NCBI GenBank assembly: GCA_012934845.2
Contig: WNNJ02000694.1
Span: 1 to 64,000, forward strand
Source of the DNA: Pomphorhynchus laevis
Taxonomy: Eukaryota > Acanthocephala > Palaeacanthocephala > Echinorhynchida > Pomphorhynchidae
Length of the DNA stretch: 64,000 nucleotides
Direction: 5' to 3'
Part shown: positions 10,200-23,200 of the stretch, piece after piece
How the letters are laid out: each line of letters opens with the position of its first letter
How positions within the stretch are numbered: the stretch's first letter is position 1
Position numbers and translations under genes: made by a program
Notes under the pieces: generated by a model
The model's database searches: none
The model's input: only the letters and a program-made list of their open reading frames with translations
Told to the model about the DNA's origin: nothing

Positions 10200-13100
10200 T
10201 TGGAGCAGAATTCAGCAAGATTGGAGCAGTTCACAGGTTTTTCCAATGAAATTTCGAATACTTCAGCTTCTAAGGTTAGTGTTTTGCTAACCAATGATAA
10301 CGATGACAAGGGGTTACTTCCCCCACACACCTAAGCTGAAAAATTTGATTATTATTAAATTAGCTGAGCCTTTTGAAAGGCACAAACTCTATAATTTATT
10401 CCTTCGAAGTTTTGTTGAACAATATCATAACAGAATTCTATTTAATCTGGTCAGATATTATGAATCTGAAATTAAAGTTTCGTTTGCCTCCCCCGAATTG
10501 GCAAATGACTATAAAGAATACTTTGACGGAAATATCTCCATGCTTGGGAGCCTTACTGCAAAGCCCATTATGGCTTCGTTGAAAGTTTCTAACCTGCCTC
10601 CACACTTAAAGCGATCTGATATTGACAATTTTCAAGCGTTGTTTAGAGTGTCGAATTTTTGTTCTGTCAATGGAGGGATGGACAAGCCATCCCTATAGCT
10701 TTTGTCTCGTCCCCACAGAAATGGCCGAGATACTAGCTAAATCGGCATGCAACCCTTTTATGGACTTCAATTTAAAATTTACCGTACTACCGAATGACGA
10801 CATGACGTTCCCCCATTGCAACCAATGTCATGCATGGGGACACTGAGCGTCTATGTGCAATTAAGATAAGACCTGCGGTTATTGCTCGTCCAGCGATTGC
10901 GTTGACATCGGTGGGAAGTGTTCATCTACCCCTCGGTGCGCTAATTGTAATGGTCCACATCCCTCCTGGTCGAGGAGGTGTAAGGCCTATAGACTTAAGT
11001 TATATTCTCCTACTACAAAATCTCCGGTAAGTTGTGCCGACTCCTGCAGTAGAATGTCCGACAGAGACATCCTTCATCTACTAGACTCACATAAACAGTC
11101 AATATTCAGACAAATAAAAGAGCTTTTTTCGAGTCACTTTTCCCTGTTATATGCTAATCCGGTGATTCTTACTGTCACTGTACCTGAATCTAAGAACAGG
11201 GCTTCGGATATCCTTTAGTGAAATTCGGGAGGAGCTTCTGCCCCTAGACTTTTATCTGGTAGAGATGCAGATGTTATAAACCTTCAGGAGACGCGGTCTA
11301 TCAGTCTCCCCATGACATTAATCGATTCATCCCTTAGCATATCTGTTCCCACTATACTCTGTACATAACCCCGTCTCACACATCTTCATCTCAAGGTCTT
11401 TTAACCCTAGTTAAATGCTCCTTAAGATCGTCTCTTCTACTAAACTATTCTTGTCCAGCCCTTGTTTTGAAGTTTAACTCTGTAAGAACGGTAAACGGCT
11501 CAGCCTAGCCAATGTCTACATCCGTACAGGTGAGATTCACAAGAACCGTAATCTCCTGGATTAGATTATTGATAGCGGCTATGACATGGTACTTGGTGAC
11601 TTCAATGGCGAACTTGTCGTTAGATTAATGCAGCACTCTCAGAGCCAGGAACGGTTATCTTATTCACAAACCACCGTCCCCACCTTTCATTGCACATCAA
11701 CAAATTCAATCCTCGACTTATTCCTGCTCCGTGAGAGGTGGTTGTTGAAACCCCACTGTACAGAGCAGTCGCGACAACATCTGTCCACCTCTCATGACTT
11801 GATTCGTTGGCGGATAGAAGAGGATTTGCTGCTAAGAAGGAGATACCAATTTGATCATATTAGAGTTGCTTTCTTTCAGGCAGCTATCCAACGCTTCCCC
11901 CGAATTGGGGGTTGGGGATAGTCTGTACAGCACCTACAGATCCCACGTGTTACACTCTTCTTGTGTCTGTCAGCCTTTGACAGTTGATCAGAAAAGCGAA
12001 GTCGCCATGACTATGCTGTTAGCCTCACCATACGATATGGCAGACCAATATTAGCCGCATGATATTTTTAGAACAGATTAAATCTGTCTCACGCCCTAAA
12101 GATTTGCGCCCTATTTCTATCCAAAACTCTCTCAGCTCCATTTACGAAAAAGCGCTTGCGCGTAGAATCCGCGATCATCTAAGTAGGAGAAATTTATAAC
12201 CACCAAGTTTCCATGGGTATGTCAAAGGTCGTTCGGTCCATTCGGCAGTAGGTGAGGTGCACCGATTATGTCAGGAAAACAGTCATCAGCTCGTTGTGGC
12301 ATGTTTTCCTTGAGTTTCCGCTGCATTTGATAGCATTACCATACCCTTTGTTATCTCTCTTAGGTCCCTCGGGTTGCCTGCGAGAATTGTTAACAAGGTT
12401 GGAATACTAATGTATACAACCGTTTCTTTTATGAATACGACCCTGACCCTGATGCTTGTCAGTTCTATCCTATTACAGGTGTGCCGTAAGTGTCCCCGCT
12501 TTCTCCTATCTTATATCTTGTTGCTTCCATTGTACTATTAAAAACATTAAAACGATATCAACATATAGTGGTATATGTTGATGATACCACACCCCTGTTT
12601 TCTGGACACAGGTTCAAAGATGTTGTCTCGGACATCAGCAGTTTCTTTACAAGATTAAAAGGCCAGTTAGCCCCCCCCATTCAATCTTATTCTCAACTCC
12701 GGATAATCGCAGGTGGTTGTATTTAATAATGCTCCTGCGACAATGAAAAGAGACTAAAGAGACTACAAATCTCAGCTATATTCCATATTGAACAATCAAC
12801 CCCTCCTCTACTTTTCACATCGAGTAAAATATCTGGGGTGTACCATTACGATTAAATGGTCGGTCAGACTAGACTTGATTAAATTCAAAAGTGTACTGAA
12901 GAGATCTAGATTTGCCCTGAAACGGGTCCAGCATCTATCATTAAATGGGAAAGCTCAGGTACGCTTTTGGGGTGCCTGTGCAATCTCGGGATTAGTCTTT
13001 TTTCTAGAAGACATCCGCAAAACAAAGACCAAGGTTTATTAAGCTCTTCATCTCGAAATATCCTACCACAGTACATCTCGACTGGACTCTCAGTTGTGTG

Positions 13101-13250
13101 AGTGGCCCTGAGTGGTTCAGTCGGAAGACGGCTCATTGGTGTAAGCTGGAGGGCTTTGATCCTCCTGGCTCGTTTTTATGAGAATACATCATGGCTCTAG
13201 TGAAGATAATCCTTCTGTCTTTGAATTGTTAATTATTATTATTTTAAACA
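10200..13250 (+). mobile_element. I-like LINE, copy 2, inverted relative to copy 1
   Basis: It has the same architecture as the 6.3-10.1 kb copy. ORF1 starts near 10230 and carries FPHCNQCHAWGH (10809-10846) as a zinc-knuckle remnant. The endonuclease is at about 11400-11930 (MVLGDFNGE, TSHDLI), RT motif A at about 12310-12340, a VYVDDTT catalytic motif at about 12570, and the RT C terminus at 12788-13042. ORF1 diverges strongly from copy 1 while the endonuclease is close to it. Frameshifts and stops are frequent, so it is inactive. The 3' end is near 13250, where the sequence becomes TTATTATTATTTTAA. Confidence 0.75.
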
Positions 13251-13690
13251 TTTGTTAACATTAAGATTGACATTAACATTGGTGTTGTTGGTTAGACAGA
13301 CCTAGTAGTCAAGAATTGAAATGACCTTCAAATAGAAGCTAATATGGCTTCTCTTTGGTTACGAGCCAACTTCAAAATGCATCTTCACTGTATAAAAACT
13401 TACGTTTAAGCTTTCATTCTTTCTCTCTTTTTTCTTTTCAATTTTGCTATTTCTTTATGTGATGCTACCATATGAGCAATTGCTCCAAGGTAGTATATGT
13501 ATAATAATTTATAGTTAAATTTTTAGTAAAGTTTATTAATATAAATTATTTTTAGTATCAAAAACAAATTAGATCCAACACTAAGGATTTATTGATTGTA
13601 TTTCATATTTTACAAAATATTATATAAAGATTTACAATTAAACACTAAATTTATTAAAAATGATTTTAGGTTTAATAAATTTTGAAGAAC
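13250..13690. other. Unassigned AT-rich interval
   Basis: Nothing coding is visible between the I-like LINE tail and the integrase scrap. There is a pyrimidine-rich run at about 13410-13450 and an ATAATAA stretch near 13500, which may be the tail of another unidentified retroposon. Confidence 0.4.
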
Positions 13691-14050
13691 GTTTCCTGCT
13701 CAGTATTATCGTGGAGCATCATTTATGTCAAAAGAGCTTATTGATTATTTGAACAGTATTGGTACCTTTGTAAGTCACTCATTACCATACAATCCGGCGG
13801 GCAATGATCAAATAGAGCGGTATAATTGGATAATTTAGAATACCAAAGGTTACGTCTCAAAGACAAAAATCAACCCATAGTTGAATGGAAAAGTGTTGAG
13901 TGCCTTCAAGCGATTCGTTAATAATCGACTTATTAACGACTCATAATCGACTTATTATGCGGAGTCGATTAAAACATAATCGACTCCGCACGACTGTATA
14001 TTTCAATTCAACCGACGACGTTTAGTGAAATTTAATTTACCTAATTGGAT
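13690..14050 (+). mobile_element. Fossil Ty3/gypsy-type integrase fragment
   Basis: A short region encodes the end of a retroviral-type integrase core (SKELIDYLNSIG, SHSLPYNPAGNDQIERYN), a pattern familiar from Ty3/gypsy LTR elements. It is broken and partial; no LTRs, gag or RT were seen next to it. It appears old. Confidence 0.65.
13958..13990. repeat. Perfect hairpin, 14-bp arms
   Basis: TGCGGAGTCGATTA at 13958-13971, a 5-nt loop (AAACA), then the exact reverse complement at 13977-13990. Short direct repeats of AATCGACTTATTA lie just before it at about 13920-13957. Confidence 0.85.
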
Positions 14051-14059
14051 GACGAGACA

Positions 14060-15470
14060 GTGTCCTGTTTACGTTCCTAACTTAATATTAATATATATAA
14101 TATGTATATATAAATAATAATAGTGTCAATAATATCATTGGAGTTCCGAACATCGATTGTTTTGTTAAATGCCTCGTAATTAATTTTTTTTTAAATTAAA
14201 CATTAATCTTTTAATAAAAAAATTAATTACAAGTTGAGAAAACAGGAATATTTATTTGAATACAAAAATCCGATATTTTAACGGCACTACGGCACGTCAT
14301 CTTTAGGGTTGTAAATAATTAAATAATTAATTATTAATTTTAATAATTAATTTTAATAATTAATTTTTTAATTCAATAATATCAATAATATTTGCGGTAA
14401 TTAATTTTATTTTAATTTACAAGTGCAGACAGTTTTAATCGCATAAGCTCAATTTTTTATCTGACGGCAAACAATAATGTTAAACTTTGAACACAGTTTG
14501 CTTAATTAACCTTGCCCTATAACACTTGATATTGATAAGATTTTAAAGCATGCAAATAATTAGGTTATGGACTGTCGAAAATGTCACATGATGACTTGTA
14601 TCCGTTAAGGTAACGCGAACAAATTGACAGAAACAAAGAATTTAGTTTTTACCAAATTTTAACAATGTTTTTATTTTTAGTGATGAGCATAGAACTAAAC
14701 ACTAAAGAAATCAGCTGAATTAACTGAGTAGACGTATTTTGTAATATACATATATCTAGAAATATGAATATCTTTTTGATTAACTTTCCCGCTCCGTATT
14801 ATCAATATATTATACACATTGTAATAAATATTTAAAATATTTTACATCAAAATGATTCGCAAAACCATATTTTTTTGCATTTAATTATCAATTCTCTATG
14901 ATCATCAATAAGCTATATTGATGGCTTATTGTGTCTCGAGACCTTATTTTGACTTATACGTATGCCCTCAACAGGCATAAATCCATCGAAATTTTAAAGT
15001 TTTTAAGATTTCAGATATTCTATAAGTTTGAGACTTTTATAGCCTGGAATGTTTATGAACTAGTGAATACATATCCGTTTTAATATACATTTGGATCTTT
15101 CAAATAACAAAAATTATCCTTTAAAAAACCCTAAGGCTAAGACGTTTGAATAATTAAAATAATTTTTAAATATCCACTTTGAATGCCACATTATGTTTGC
15201 AAAGAAAAAGTAGAGACGGAATTATCATTTTAACATGAATTATTCTTTAACTTATTATTCTTTAGATTATACTTTATTTTTAAATAACATGAATATATTA
15301 TGTATTAAATATTTTACTATATGCAGCAAAATCCTCAACCCAAGCTACTGAATTTTTCTAAACCCGTTAACGATATACCGTCGTATCATCAACGACACGC
15401 AATAACGACATATGAAGCGAGACTGCAGGATTTACGCATCATAACTCTTGCATAACTCCTGTCAATGTAC
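14060..15470. other. AT-rich interval without recognisable genes
   Basis: No open frame of note on either strand. Short inverted AT repeats occur near 14150-14240 (ATTAATTTTTTT and its complement) and ATTAATTTTAATAATTA repeats near 14320-14370. I see nothing else. Confidence 0.5.
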
Positions 15471-15479
15471 ATTCAATTT

Positions 15480-15690
15480 AATTAAGACTACAGGTTTTCG
15501 AAGACATAATTACCGTTTATAAAGATCACTTCCGCCTAACAAAAAGACTAAATATATGTGATCGAATAGCACGACTTTGGAACAATGTGCCTGCCACGAT
15601 AATCAACAGCCCCAGTAAATTTTATTTCAAGTGCAGACTACTTAGTGGCTTCAGACTAACATTTATCTTTGATTGTTTTTTACGTTTTCT
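15480..15690 (+). mobile_element. C-terminal scrap of a LINE RT protein
   Basis: The frame around 15560-15650 reads DRIARLWNNVPATIINSPSK followed by FKCRL. This is the familiar end of CR1/Jockey-type ORF2 (R-LWN-LP, S--FK--L). Only the tail is present, as expected for a heavily 5'-truncated copy. Confidence 0.55.
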
Positions 15691-15949
15691 CTTTATGCTA
15701 TTTTATTCAGTTTTTATTTCTTGTGATCCAACTTTATATGAGCCCTTGGCTTTTGCAGGAGCCCCTTATATTAGCAATGGCTGTTTAGTATTGCAGTAAA
15801 TATGATTGATAAATATTTAGTTAATATGATTAATTATTAATATTCTAAAATATAATATTAATAATTAAAAAATTAAAGAGATAAATTATACAATATTATT
15901 ACTTACAATTCGTCTTATATTTATAGTCGTCCGACTAACCTATCTAGAA

Positions 15950-16160
15950 GAAACAACGAAGAACGAGGAAACAACGAGGAATGAGGAAACAGCAAGAAAC
16001 GAGGAAACAACGAGAAACGAGGAAACAACGAGGAACGAGGAAACAACGAGGAACGAGGAAACAACGAGGAACGAGGAAACAACGAGGAACGAGGAAACAA
16101 CGAGGAACGAGGAAACAACGAGGAACGAGTAATCAACGAGGAACGAGGAATCAACAAGGT
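15950..16160. repeat. 18-bp minisatellite, about 12 units
   Basis: Tandem units of AAACAACGAGGAACGAGG with small variants fill the segment. Because 18 is a multiple of three, all frames stay open, which gives repetitive reading frames on both strands (KQRGTR, SLFPRS and similar). These are not taken as genes. The array sits just upstream of the LINE at 16.2-19.9 kb. Confidence 0.9.
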
Positions 16161-16199
16161 CAATAAAAAACTTACAATTGACGGACATTTCTTTACGAA

Positions 16200-19100
16200 A
16201 GTGATTTCAAATCAACATGGCTCGCAGAAAACAAACTGAAATATTTGTATAGTATTACGTCAAGTTGGATTTGATTTTAATGGCTGTAAAGTTTAAACTA
16301 CGGTATCTTTTCCGCGGTCAGATTGTAGCAAGCTTACTAGAAGAAATTTCATCTATGGTTTTTGCTCTGAGTCTGTTCTTCCTACGTGATCTTTAACAAT
16401 GAATGTAAGTGCAACGAAAAGAGCCTCAGATTCAAAGATTCCGTAGATCGTGAACACAGCTCAGGCGATCCTGAAACGTGTCATAGTGTACCGCAGCATA
16501 ATGGATTATATCAAGTTTCTGATAAGTCTGCTGAGACAGTGATGGATTCGCAAACTGTTACAATTGATGCATCCACTCCACATTACATTTCTAAGTCAAC
16601 CACACAGAATGCAGAGGATCTATCTTCCCTCATTGATTTTACTGAGCAGCTTCTAGTTCCCAAATCGCCGTGTACAAATAGAATCGCCAGTTTGGTCCGC
16701 GTGTCAAGCAGGAACCAACGGTATCTGCGAATGATGAAACATTAGAAAGACCTGCTAATTGTTCAATTCAGTGTCAGAGAGAAAACTCACCAGTGTCCCG
16801 ACCATGCGAATCTCCAGATAACATTCACGATCACCCTACTTCAGAAGCAACACAGTACGTCTCCAATCCTCTACCGTTGACATCAACAGATACTCCGGAA
16901 ACTTTCTGCCGCAGTAGATCACCGACGTACTATGTGCGCCACTATCCCATGGAAACAGTGACACCAATAAATATTATTTTGACAACCTCAACCGGGAAAT
17001 TATCAAAGTTCACTCTCTGATGGCGCCGATGTCCACGAATGACTTCTGCAATTTTCGTGAAATATTTTCTAATGTTCTTAGTTTGACGAATAAACTCGAT
17101 GAACTGTCTCAGCTAACACAGGAAAAGACTTTTGTTATCTTAGCACTTACTGAAACATGGATATCATCGTCCTTGTTATACCGAAATTGCAATACCCAGG
17201 TACAGTGTTCACAGAGCAGACAGAACACGCAGTGGAGGTGTGGCCATATTTGTTTCCGACGTCATATATTGTAAAATTCTTGAATCAACTGTTGATAACT
17301 TAACCGGGAATAAATTCATATTGATCAAAGTTAAATCCACGTGACTCGCATCTTACCGTTGGTTTGTTCTATCGCTCCCCAGATCATCAACTATCAGTAT
17401 TATGAATTCGATCAACCGTTACTTGCAAAGGAAGTAGATGGTAATCTGCGGTGACTTCAATATGCCTTATGCAAGTTAAATTGATTATTCTCAAACGAAA
17501 TACTGTAACATTGAGTCAGAATTACTTTTGGAATATTTCATAGACCATGGCCTAGTGTAGCATGTCCATGAATTCACAAGAATAAGAAACGAGTTTACAT
17601 CACTCTGAACTTGTGTCTGTCAAAAACATCGGTGACGTCAAATACATCCACTCTAGGCATACTTTAGGATCCATCGATCATCTCGTGCTAATTATAGAAC
17701 TGACCGTTCCAAATACCTTCACCGATCTAGTGGCTCCTGTTTGCAGGATCAACGTGTACAAAACTGACTATATCACTATTGTCGGACTTTTGTCGCATCA
17801 TCAGTGGCTGGATCCATTTTTCGTAGGCGTAAACATGTCATGAAACTACTTTCGAGACGTGATCCGTCACCTGATAGGCATATTTTCGCCTACCATAAAC
17901 GTAAATACGAAACCAAGGCAAGCAACTCAGTGCATCGTATACTCTGTAAGACCGGCAATCAACAAACGTAACATGGCATTTAGCAAATACAGTACTGGGC
18001 ACTGAACTCTCGTGGCTTACAGAGAAGCTAGGAACTACGCGACGTCAATAAAACGTAATGAGCAACGGATATTCCTGAATAATCATTGTTTCCTAATTCG
18101 CACTGACCCAAAGTCTTAAATTCGCTATGACCCAAAGCGATTCTATTCGTTTGTAACCAAGCAGTGCAAAACGAGGCACACTCAACTACCATGTATATTG
18201 GATGATTCGGACAACCTAATATGCGACCAAAAATTGATAGCTGATTTATTTGCAAACGAATTTGCAATGACGAACCCGTCGTCCATAAGAAAGAAAGTAA
18301 CGCTTGGACCTTTCGAAAGAAGTAACACTCAGCTAATCTAGACGAATGCTAAAAATCGTTCAACTGAAAAATGCATTTTCGGAGCTAAGAAGACTTCCAA
18401 GAACTAATTCCTCTGGCCCAGACGGCATTCTGTTAATTGCCTTACGTAAACTCGCTACCACGGTGTGTGCACCTCTTCATCGCTTATTTGTTGCCTCGTT
18501 ATATACATCGACCTTACCTGATGACTGGAGAACCGCAATAATGTGCCCGATCTATAAGAAAAAGAATAAATCACACCTATCGAACTAACGTCCAATCAGC
18601 CCTACATGCATATTTTTAAACTCTTAGAGCGGATAGTGCTTGCTGAATTGGAGACATTCATCAACAGGAAGGGAATTATTAATATGCAACAACATGGTTT
18701 CCGTAAACTAAGATCCACTACGACAAACTTAGTTACCGCGAGACACAGCTTGGCCTCATCGATCGATGATGGAAACGACGTTGACATTGCCTTTTGTAAT
18801 TTGACGTGAGCGTTTGATCGAGTAGACCATTCAATACTTATAAATAAATTTTATGGCATTAAAGTGAACACTTGCATTCTCCATTGAATTTCTGACTTCC
18901 TATACAATTGCTCGTTTATGGTTAAAATAGGGGACTTGCTTTAATCAAACATTCAATTACACTCTGGCATTCCACAAGATTCAGATCAGAGCCTAACGCT
19001 CTTTAATGTATACATCAATAACGTAATACCGCTTATAGCTTCTGACTGCATTCTATATGCAGATGATATTAAAATTTGATGTGCCATCAATAACGACAAT

Positions 19101-19860
19101 GACGTGCACATCTTACAATTGGACGTATTGAACCTGCATCATCAGGCAAGTGCAATCTGACTATAAACCCAGAAACATATGCATATTGGACGCAGGCGAC
19201 ATTACAAATTATGAAGTAAGCGTGATGCAAATAAATAGGTCAACTTATTCAAGGACCTGGGTGTGATAATAACAGATGATCTGAAAACGAATACCAACTC
19301 CCCTGCAATCAAAACCAAGTGTTACAGATTCTTGTTATGCTACGTGATCTATTCGTAGAGTCGAAATTTCGTCATTTAAATCACTTTATAATGAATCGTT
19401 GATACTGAGCCATGTGTTATATGCATCGCAAGTCCTGCATTCTCAATCAAAAACTGAATAAACAAATAATGAAAATGTGCCACACCGAGCAACGCATTTG
19501 GTTCCCTCAAATGGAACCAAATGCGTTCCCTCAACGCCCCGGGAACTTGCTGGGCGTTACATCAATAAAAAAGGATCTTTAATATCAGACTTGATGATGA
19601 AATAGAGCGCAGTAAATCGTCATGATCATCCTTTGACAAATGTCTACCCCAACCGCAAGAAATCAACACTCAGAGGTCACTGATTTCATATCGTAATAAA
19701 CTGGCACATCAGAGATGTATGCAGAGGCTTACGAAATAGGGTGCGCACGATATGGAATAATCTACTAGCTTATATAGTAACCTATAAATAAAAACTGCAT
19801 TCAAATGACAGCTGAAGGATTTCCTGACTACATTAACAGGACATTTTTCTTTATTTTAAT
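16200..19860 (+). mobile_element. Degenerate, nearly full-length CR1-like LINE
   Basis: An ORF1-like Ser/Thr-rich region (16386-17020) has no clear domain. It is followed by an APE endonuclease start at 17020-17180 (NVLSLTNKLDELS, LALTETWI), a CGDFNMPY segment at about 17440-17470, and RT at 18346-19090 with SSGPDG, AFDRVDHSIL, HSGIPQ and a YADDIKI catalytic motif near 19055. A LINE C terminus (RNRVRTIWNNLL) follows at about 19730-19770, and the element ends near 19860. Numerous stops and frameshifts make it an old relic. Confidence 0.7.
19491..19527. repeat. Perfect hairpin, 15-bp arms
   Basis: AACGCATTTGGTTCC at 19491-19505, a 7-nt loop, then the exact reverse complement at 19513-19527, inside the decayed LINE. 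Confidence 0.85.
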
Positions 19861-20235
19861 TTTAACTTACTAATCGTGACTTACCTTTGGTGAGTCATAT
19901 ATAATAATTAGTTATTATAATAATATACTAATAAATTCTATTAATAAACATAAAATATTTATTATTTTCCACATATAAACTATTATTAAATTTTTGAACT
20001 ATTATTAAATCACTTTTGTGTTTTAGTCACCCCGTAGATAAGCAGTCGTAATTATAACAAAATCTCAAAAATGATAATTTTATAAGTATAATTCACGACA
20101 AGATTATTATAAAAACTGAGACAAAAATAACTAAAAATATAAAAATTAAATTATAATAATTTGAAGGAAAACACTCTATAAAATACAGATAGAGAAAACA
20201 AATTTTGATCTCAAATTTACAACAATGATGGTATT

Positions 20236-23200
20236 TTATAAATTATCGGCGTTCCATGGAATCAGTACTTCAATTCGGTGATTTAATTCACGCAGATTGC
20301 TTAGTGAAAAGTTGCAGGATCCTAAAGCACCTGATTGTGTATTGTTCCTAACATAACAAACTCTTGTAATTCGTGAATGTACTAGGGCCATTGCACACAT
20401 TGGGCACGGTTCATGGGTTAAAAATGCGTAATAACCTGTACATAAATATTGCTTATTATCTGTGTTAGCTGGCTTTAAATGTCTTTCATTATATGACTAG
20501 TTGGTGCATCAAACAAATCGCCAATTCATTAAATTATTCACTAAAATGATTTATGCTAATTGATAACAAAATTAATTTTAATTATTGGAGCAATTGATAA
20601 GATGGGTTTATCCTTTCCTTGTAATTGTAAAATAAATGGCAGAAATAATTACTAAATTACGTAATTGCATTACTTATTATCTTACTTTTTTAATAATTAG
20701 TGATTATTTAATTATTTATTTAATATTTATTTAATTATTTAGTTATTTTGTCAGCTACTAATGTGCAATTAAGTCTGCAATATTTATTCATCATACCAGA
20801 TGCATTCGAACTATTTCTCGAATTGACCAGAACATATGGCCTGTTTGCACTATTTAGGAACGGACAAAAAAGAGTATGAGTTATCTATAAGTAAAGAGGC
20901 ACATATTAGTTATTTTGTCAGCTACTTATGTCCGATTAAGCTCTGCAATATCTATTCATCATACCAAAGGCATTCGAACTATTTCCTCGAACTGACCAGA
21001 ACATTATGGCCTGTTTGTACTATTTAGGAACGAACAAAGAAGAGTATGAGTTATCTATAAGTAAGGGGTCACATTTTAGTTATTTTATCAGCTATTTATG
21101 TGCGATTAAGCTCTGTAATATTTATTCATCATACCAGAGGATTTCGAACTATTTCCTCGAGTTAACCAGAACATTATGGCCTGTTTGTACTATTTAGGAA
21201 CGGACAAACAAGATTATGAGTTATCTATAAGTAAGGAGGCACATTTTAGTTATTTTGTCAGCTACTTATGTCCGATTAAGCTCTGCAATATTTATTCATC
21301 ATACCAGAGGATTTCGAACTATTTCATCGAGTTAACCAGAACATTATGGCCTGTTTGTACTATTTAGGAACGGACAAACAAGATTATGAGTTATCTATAA
21401 GTAAGGAGGCACATTTTAGTTATTTTGTCTGCTACTTATGTCCGATTAAGCTCTGCAATATCTATTCATCATACCAGAGGCATTCGAACTATTTCCTCGA
21501 ACTGACCAGAACATTATGGCCTGTTTGTACTATTTAGGAACGGACAAAGAAGAGTATGAGTTATCTATAAGTCAGGGGTCACATTTTAGTTATTTTATCA
21601 GCTACTTATGTGCGATTAAGCTCTGTAATATTTATTCATCATACCAGAGGATTTCGAACTATTTCCTCGAGTTAACCAGAACATTATGGCATGTTTGTAC
21701 TATTTAGGAACGGACAAACAAGATTATGAGTTATCTATAAGTAAGGAGGCACATTTTAGTTATTTTGTCAGCTACTTATGTCCGATTAAGCTCTGCAATA
21801 TTTATTCATCATACCAGAGGATTTCAAACTATTTCCTCGAGTTAACCAGAACATTATGGCCTGTTTGTACTATTTAGGAACGGACAAACAAGATTATGAG
21901 TTATCTATAAGTAAGGAGGCACATTTTAGTTATTTTGTCAGCTACTTATGTCCGATTAAGCTCTGCAATATTTATTCATCATACCAGAGGATTTCGAACT
22001 ATTTCATCGAGTTAACCAGAACATTATGGCCTGTTTGTACTATTTAGGAACGGACAAACAAGATTATGAGTTATCTATAAGTAAGGAAGCACATTTTAGT
22101 TATTTTGTCAGCTACTTATGTCCGATTAAGCTCTGCAATATTTATTCATCATACCAGAGGATTTCGAACTATTTCCTCGAGTTAACCAGAACATTATGGC
22201 ATGTTTGTACTATTTAGGAACGGACAAAGAAGAGTATGAGTTATCTATAAGTAAGGAGGCACATGGTAGACTAGAATCTGTATATAAACTATCCCACAGA
22301 GTGGTGAACCTCTCTGTGGGATATCTCTGTGGGATATTAAGAATGCTGTAGCATAAATAATGTTATATATTTTTCATTCAAATGAATAATAATTGCATGG
22401 TATATCAAACATAATAGATGATTTACAATCCATATTATATATTCCTATATTATAGAATATTTTATGGCCTATGCGATCAAATGTTCGCTTCCAGATCCAC
22501 TAAAAATTATACACAAATAATGAAGATTTAACGAAACATCAATTGACAGTAAAGATTATGAATTCGATAAGATGCTTAAAAGATGTGAAAAAAAATAAAT
22601 GGCACGAATATGGGATGGTAAAGAGTTACAAGGCAATTGTGGTAATTGAGTAAGATTGCTAACTAAAATTTAAGGAGTATTGTCAAGCATATAAAAAACG
22701 AAATTTACGGGTGGGAAGATAAAGTGGTCGTGAAAAGCCAAGAAAAATAAGATATATAAGAAAAGTTCACTTTTCAGAGACAAAAGTTGATATAAAGTCA
22801 TAAAAAATGATAATGATTTAGATAGAAAAAAGTAGAGACTTTGAGGTTTTGTAGCGTAATTTGTGTAAGTCACCGTATGCATTTCATATCTTAACGACTG
22901 GTATATTTCATAAAAAATAATTTTTAATTTTTTAATTAAAAATTAATTTTTCTAAAAATTTTGCATTGTGACACATCAATATTTTTGTAACGCTTGTGAC
23001 ATTATACTGCGGTATTATTGGACAACTCATTGAAAGCGACAACGCAACCGGGTTAGATAAGTGACTCGAACGACGAGACCATATATAGCGACTCAACCAA
23101 TTCAAGTGGAGGCCAAAATGATTGTTTTTTAAGTTGATTTATTTAAATTGTGTTTTGATTATTTTTAGAGTATTATTACGGTATTAATTGTTTTATTTGT

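Noticed and set aside
15921-16188. Repetitive Arg/Ser/Phe- or Val/Ser/Phe-rich proteins
   Set aside because: They are translations of the 18-bp minisatellite, whose period keeps all frames open on both strands.
20836-22217. Eight overlapping 63-codon frames as separate genes
   Set aside because: They are the same frame repeated once per 170-bp satellite monomer. There is no sign of separate promoters, and the period shifts frame at each unit. They are described as a satellite property instead.
20740-22265. CRISPR-like array
   Set aside because: The repeats are adjacent without unique spacers, and the genome is eukaryotic.
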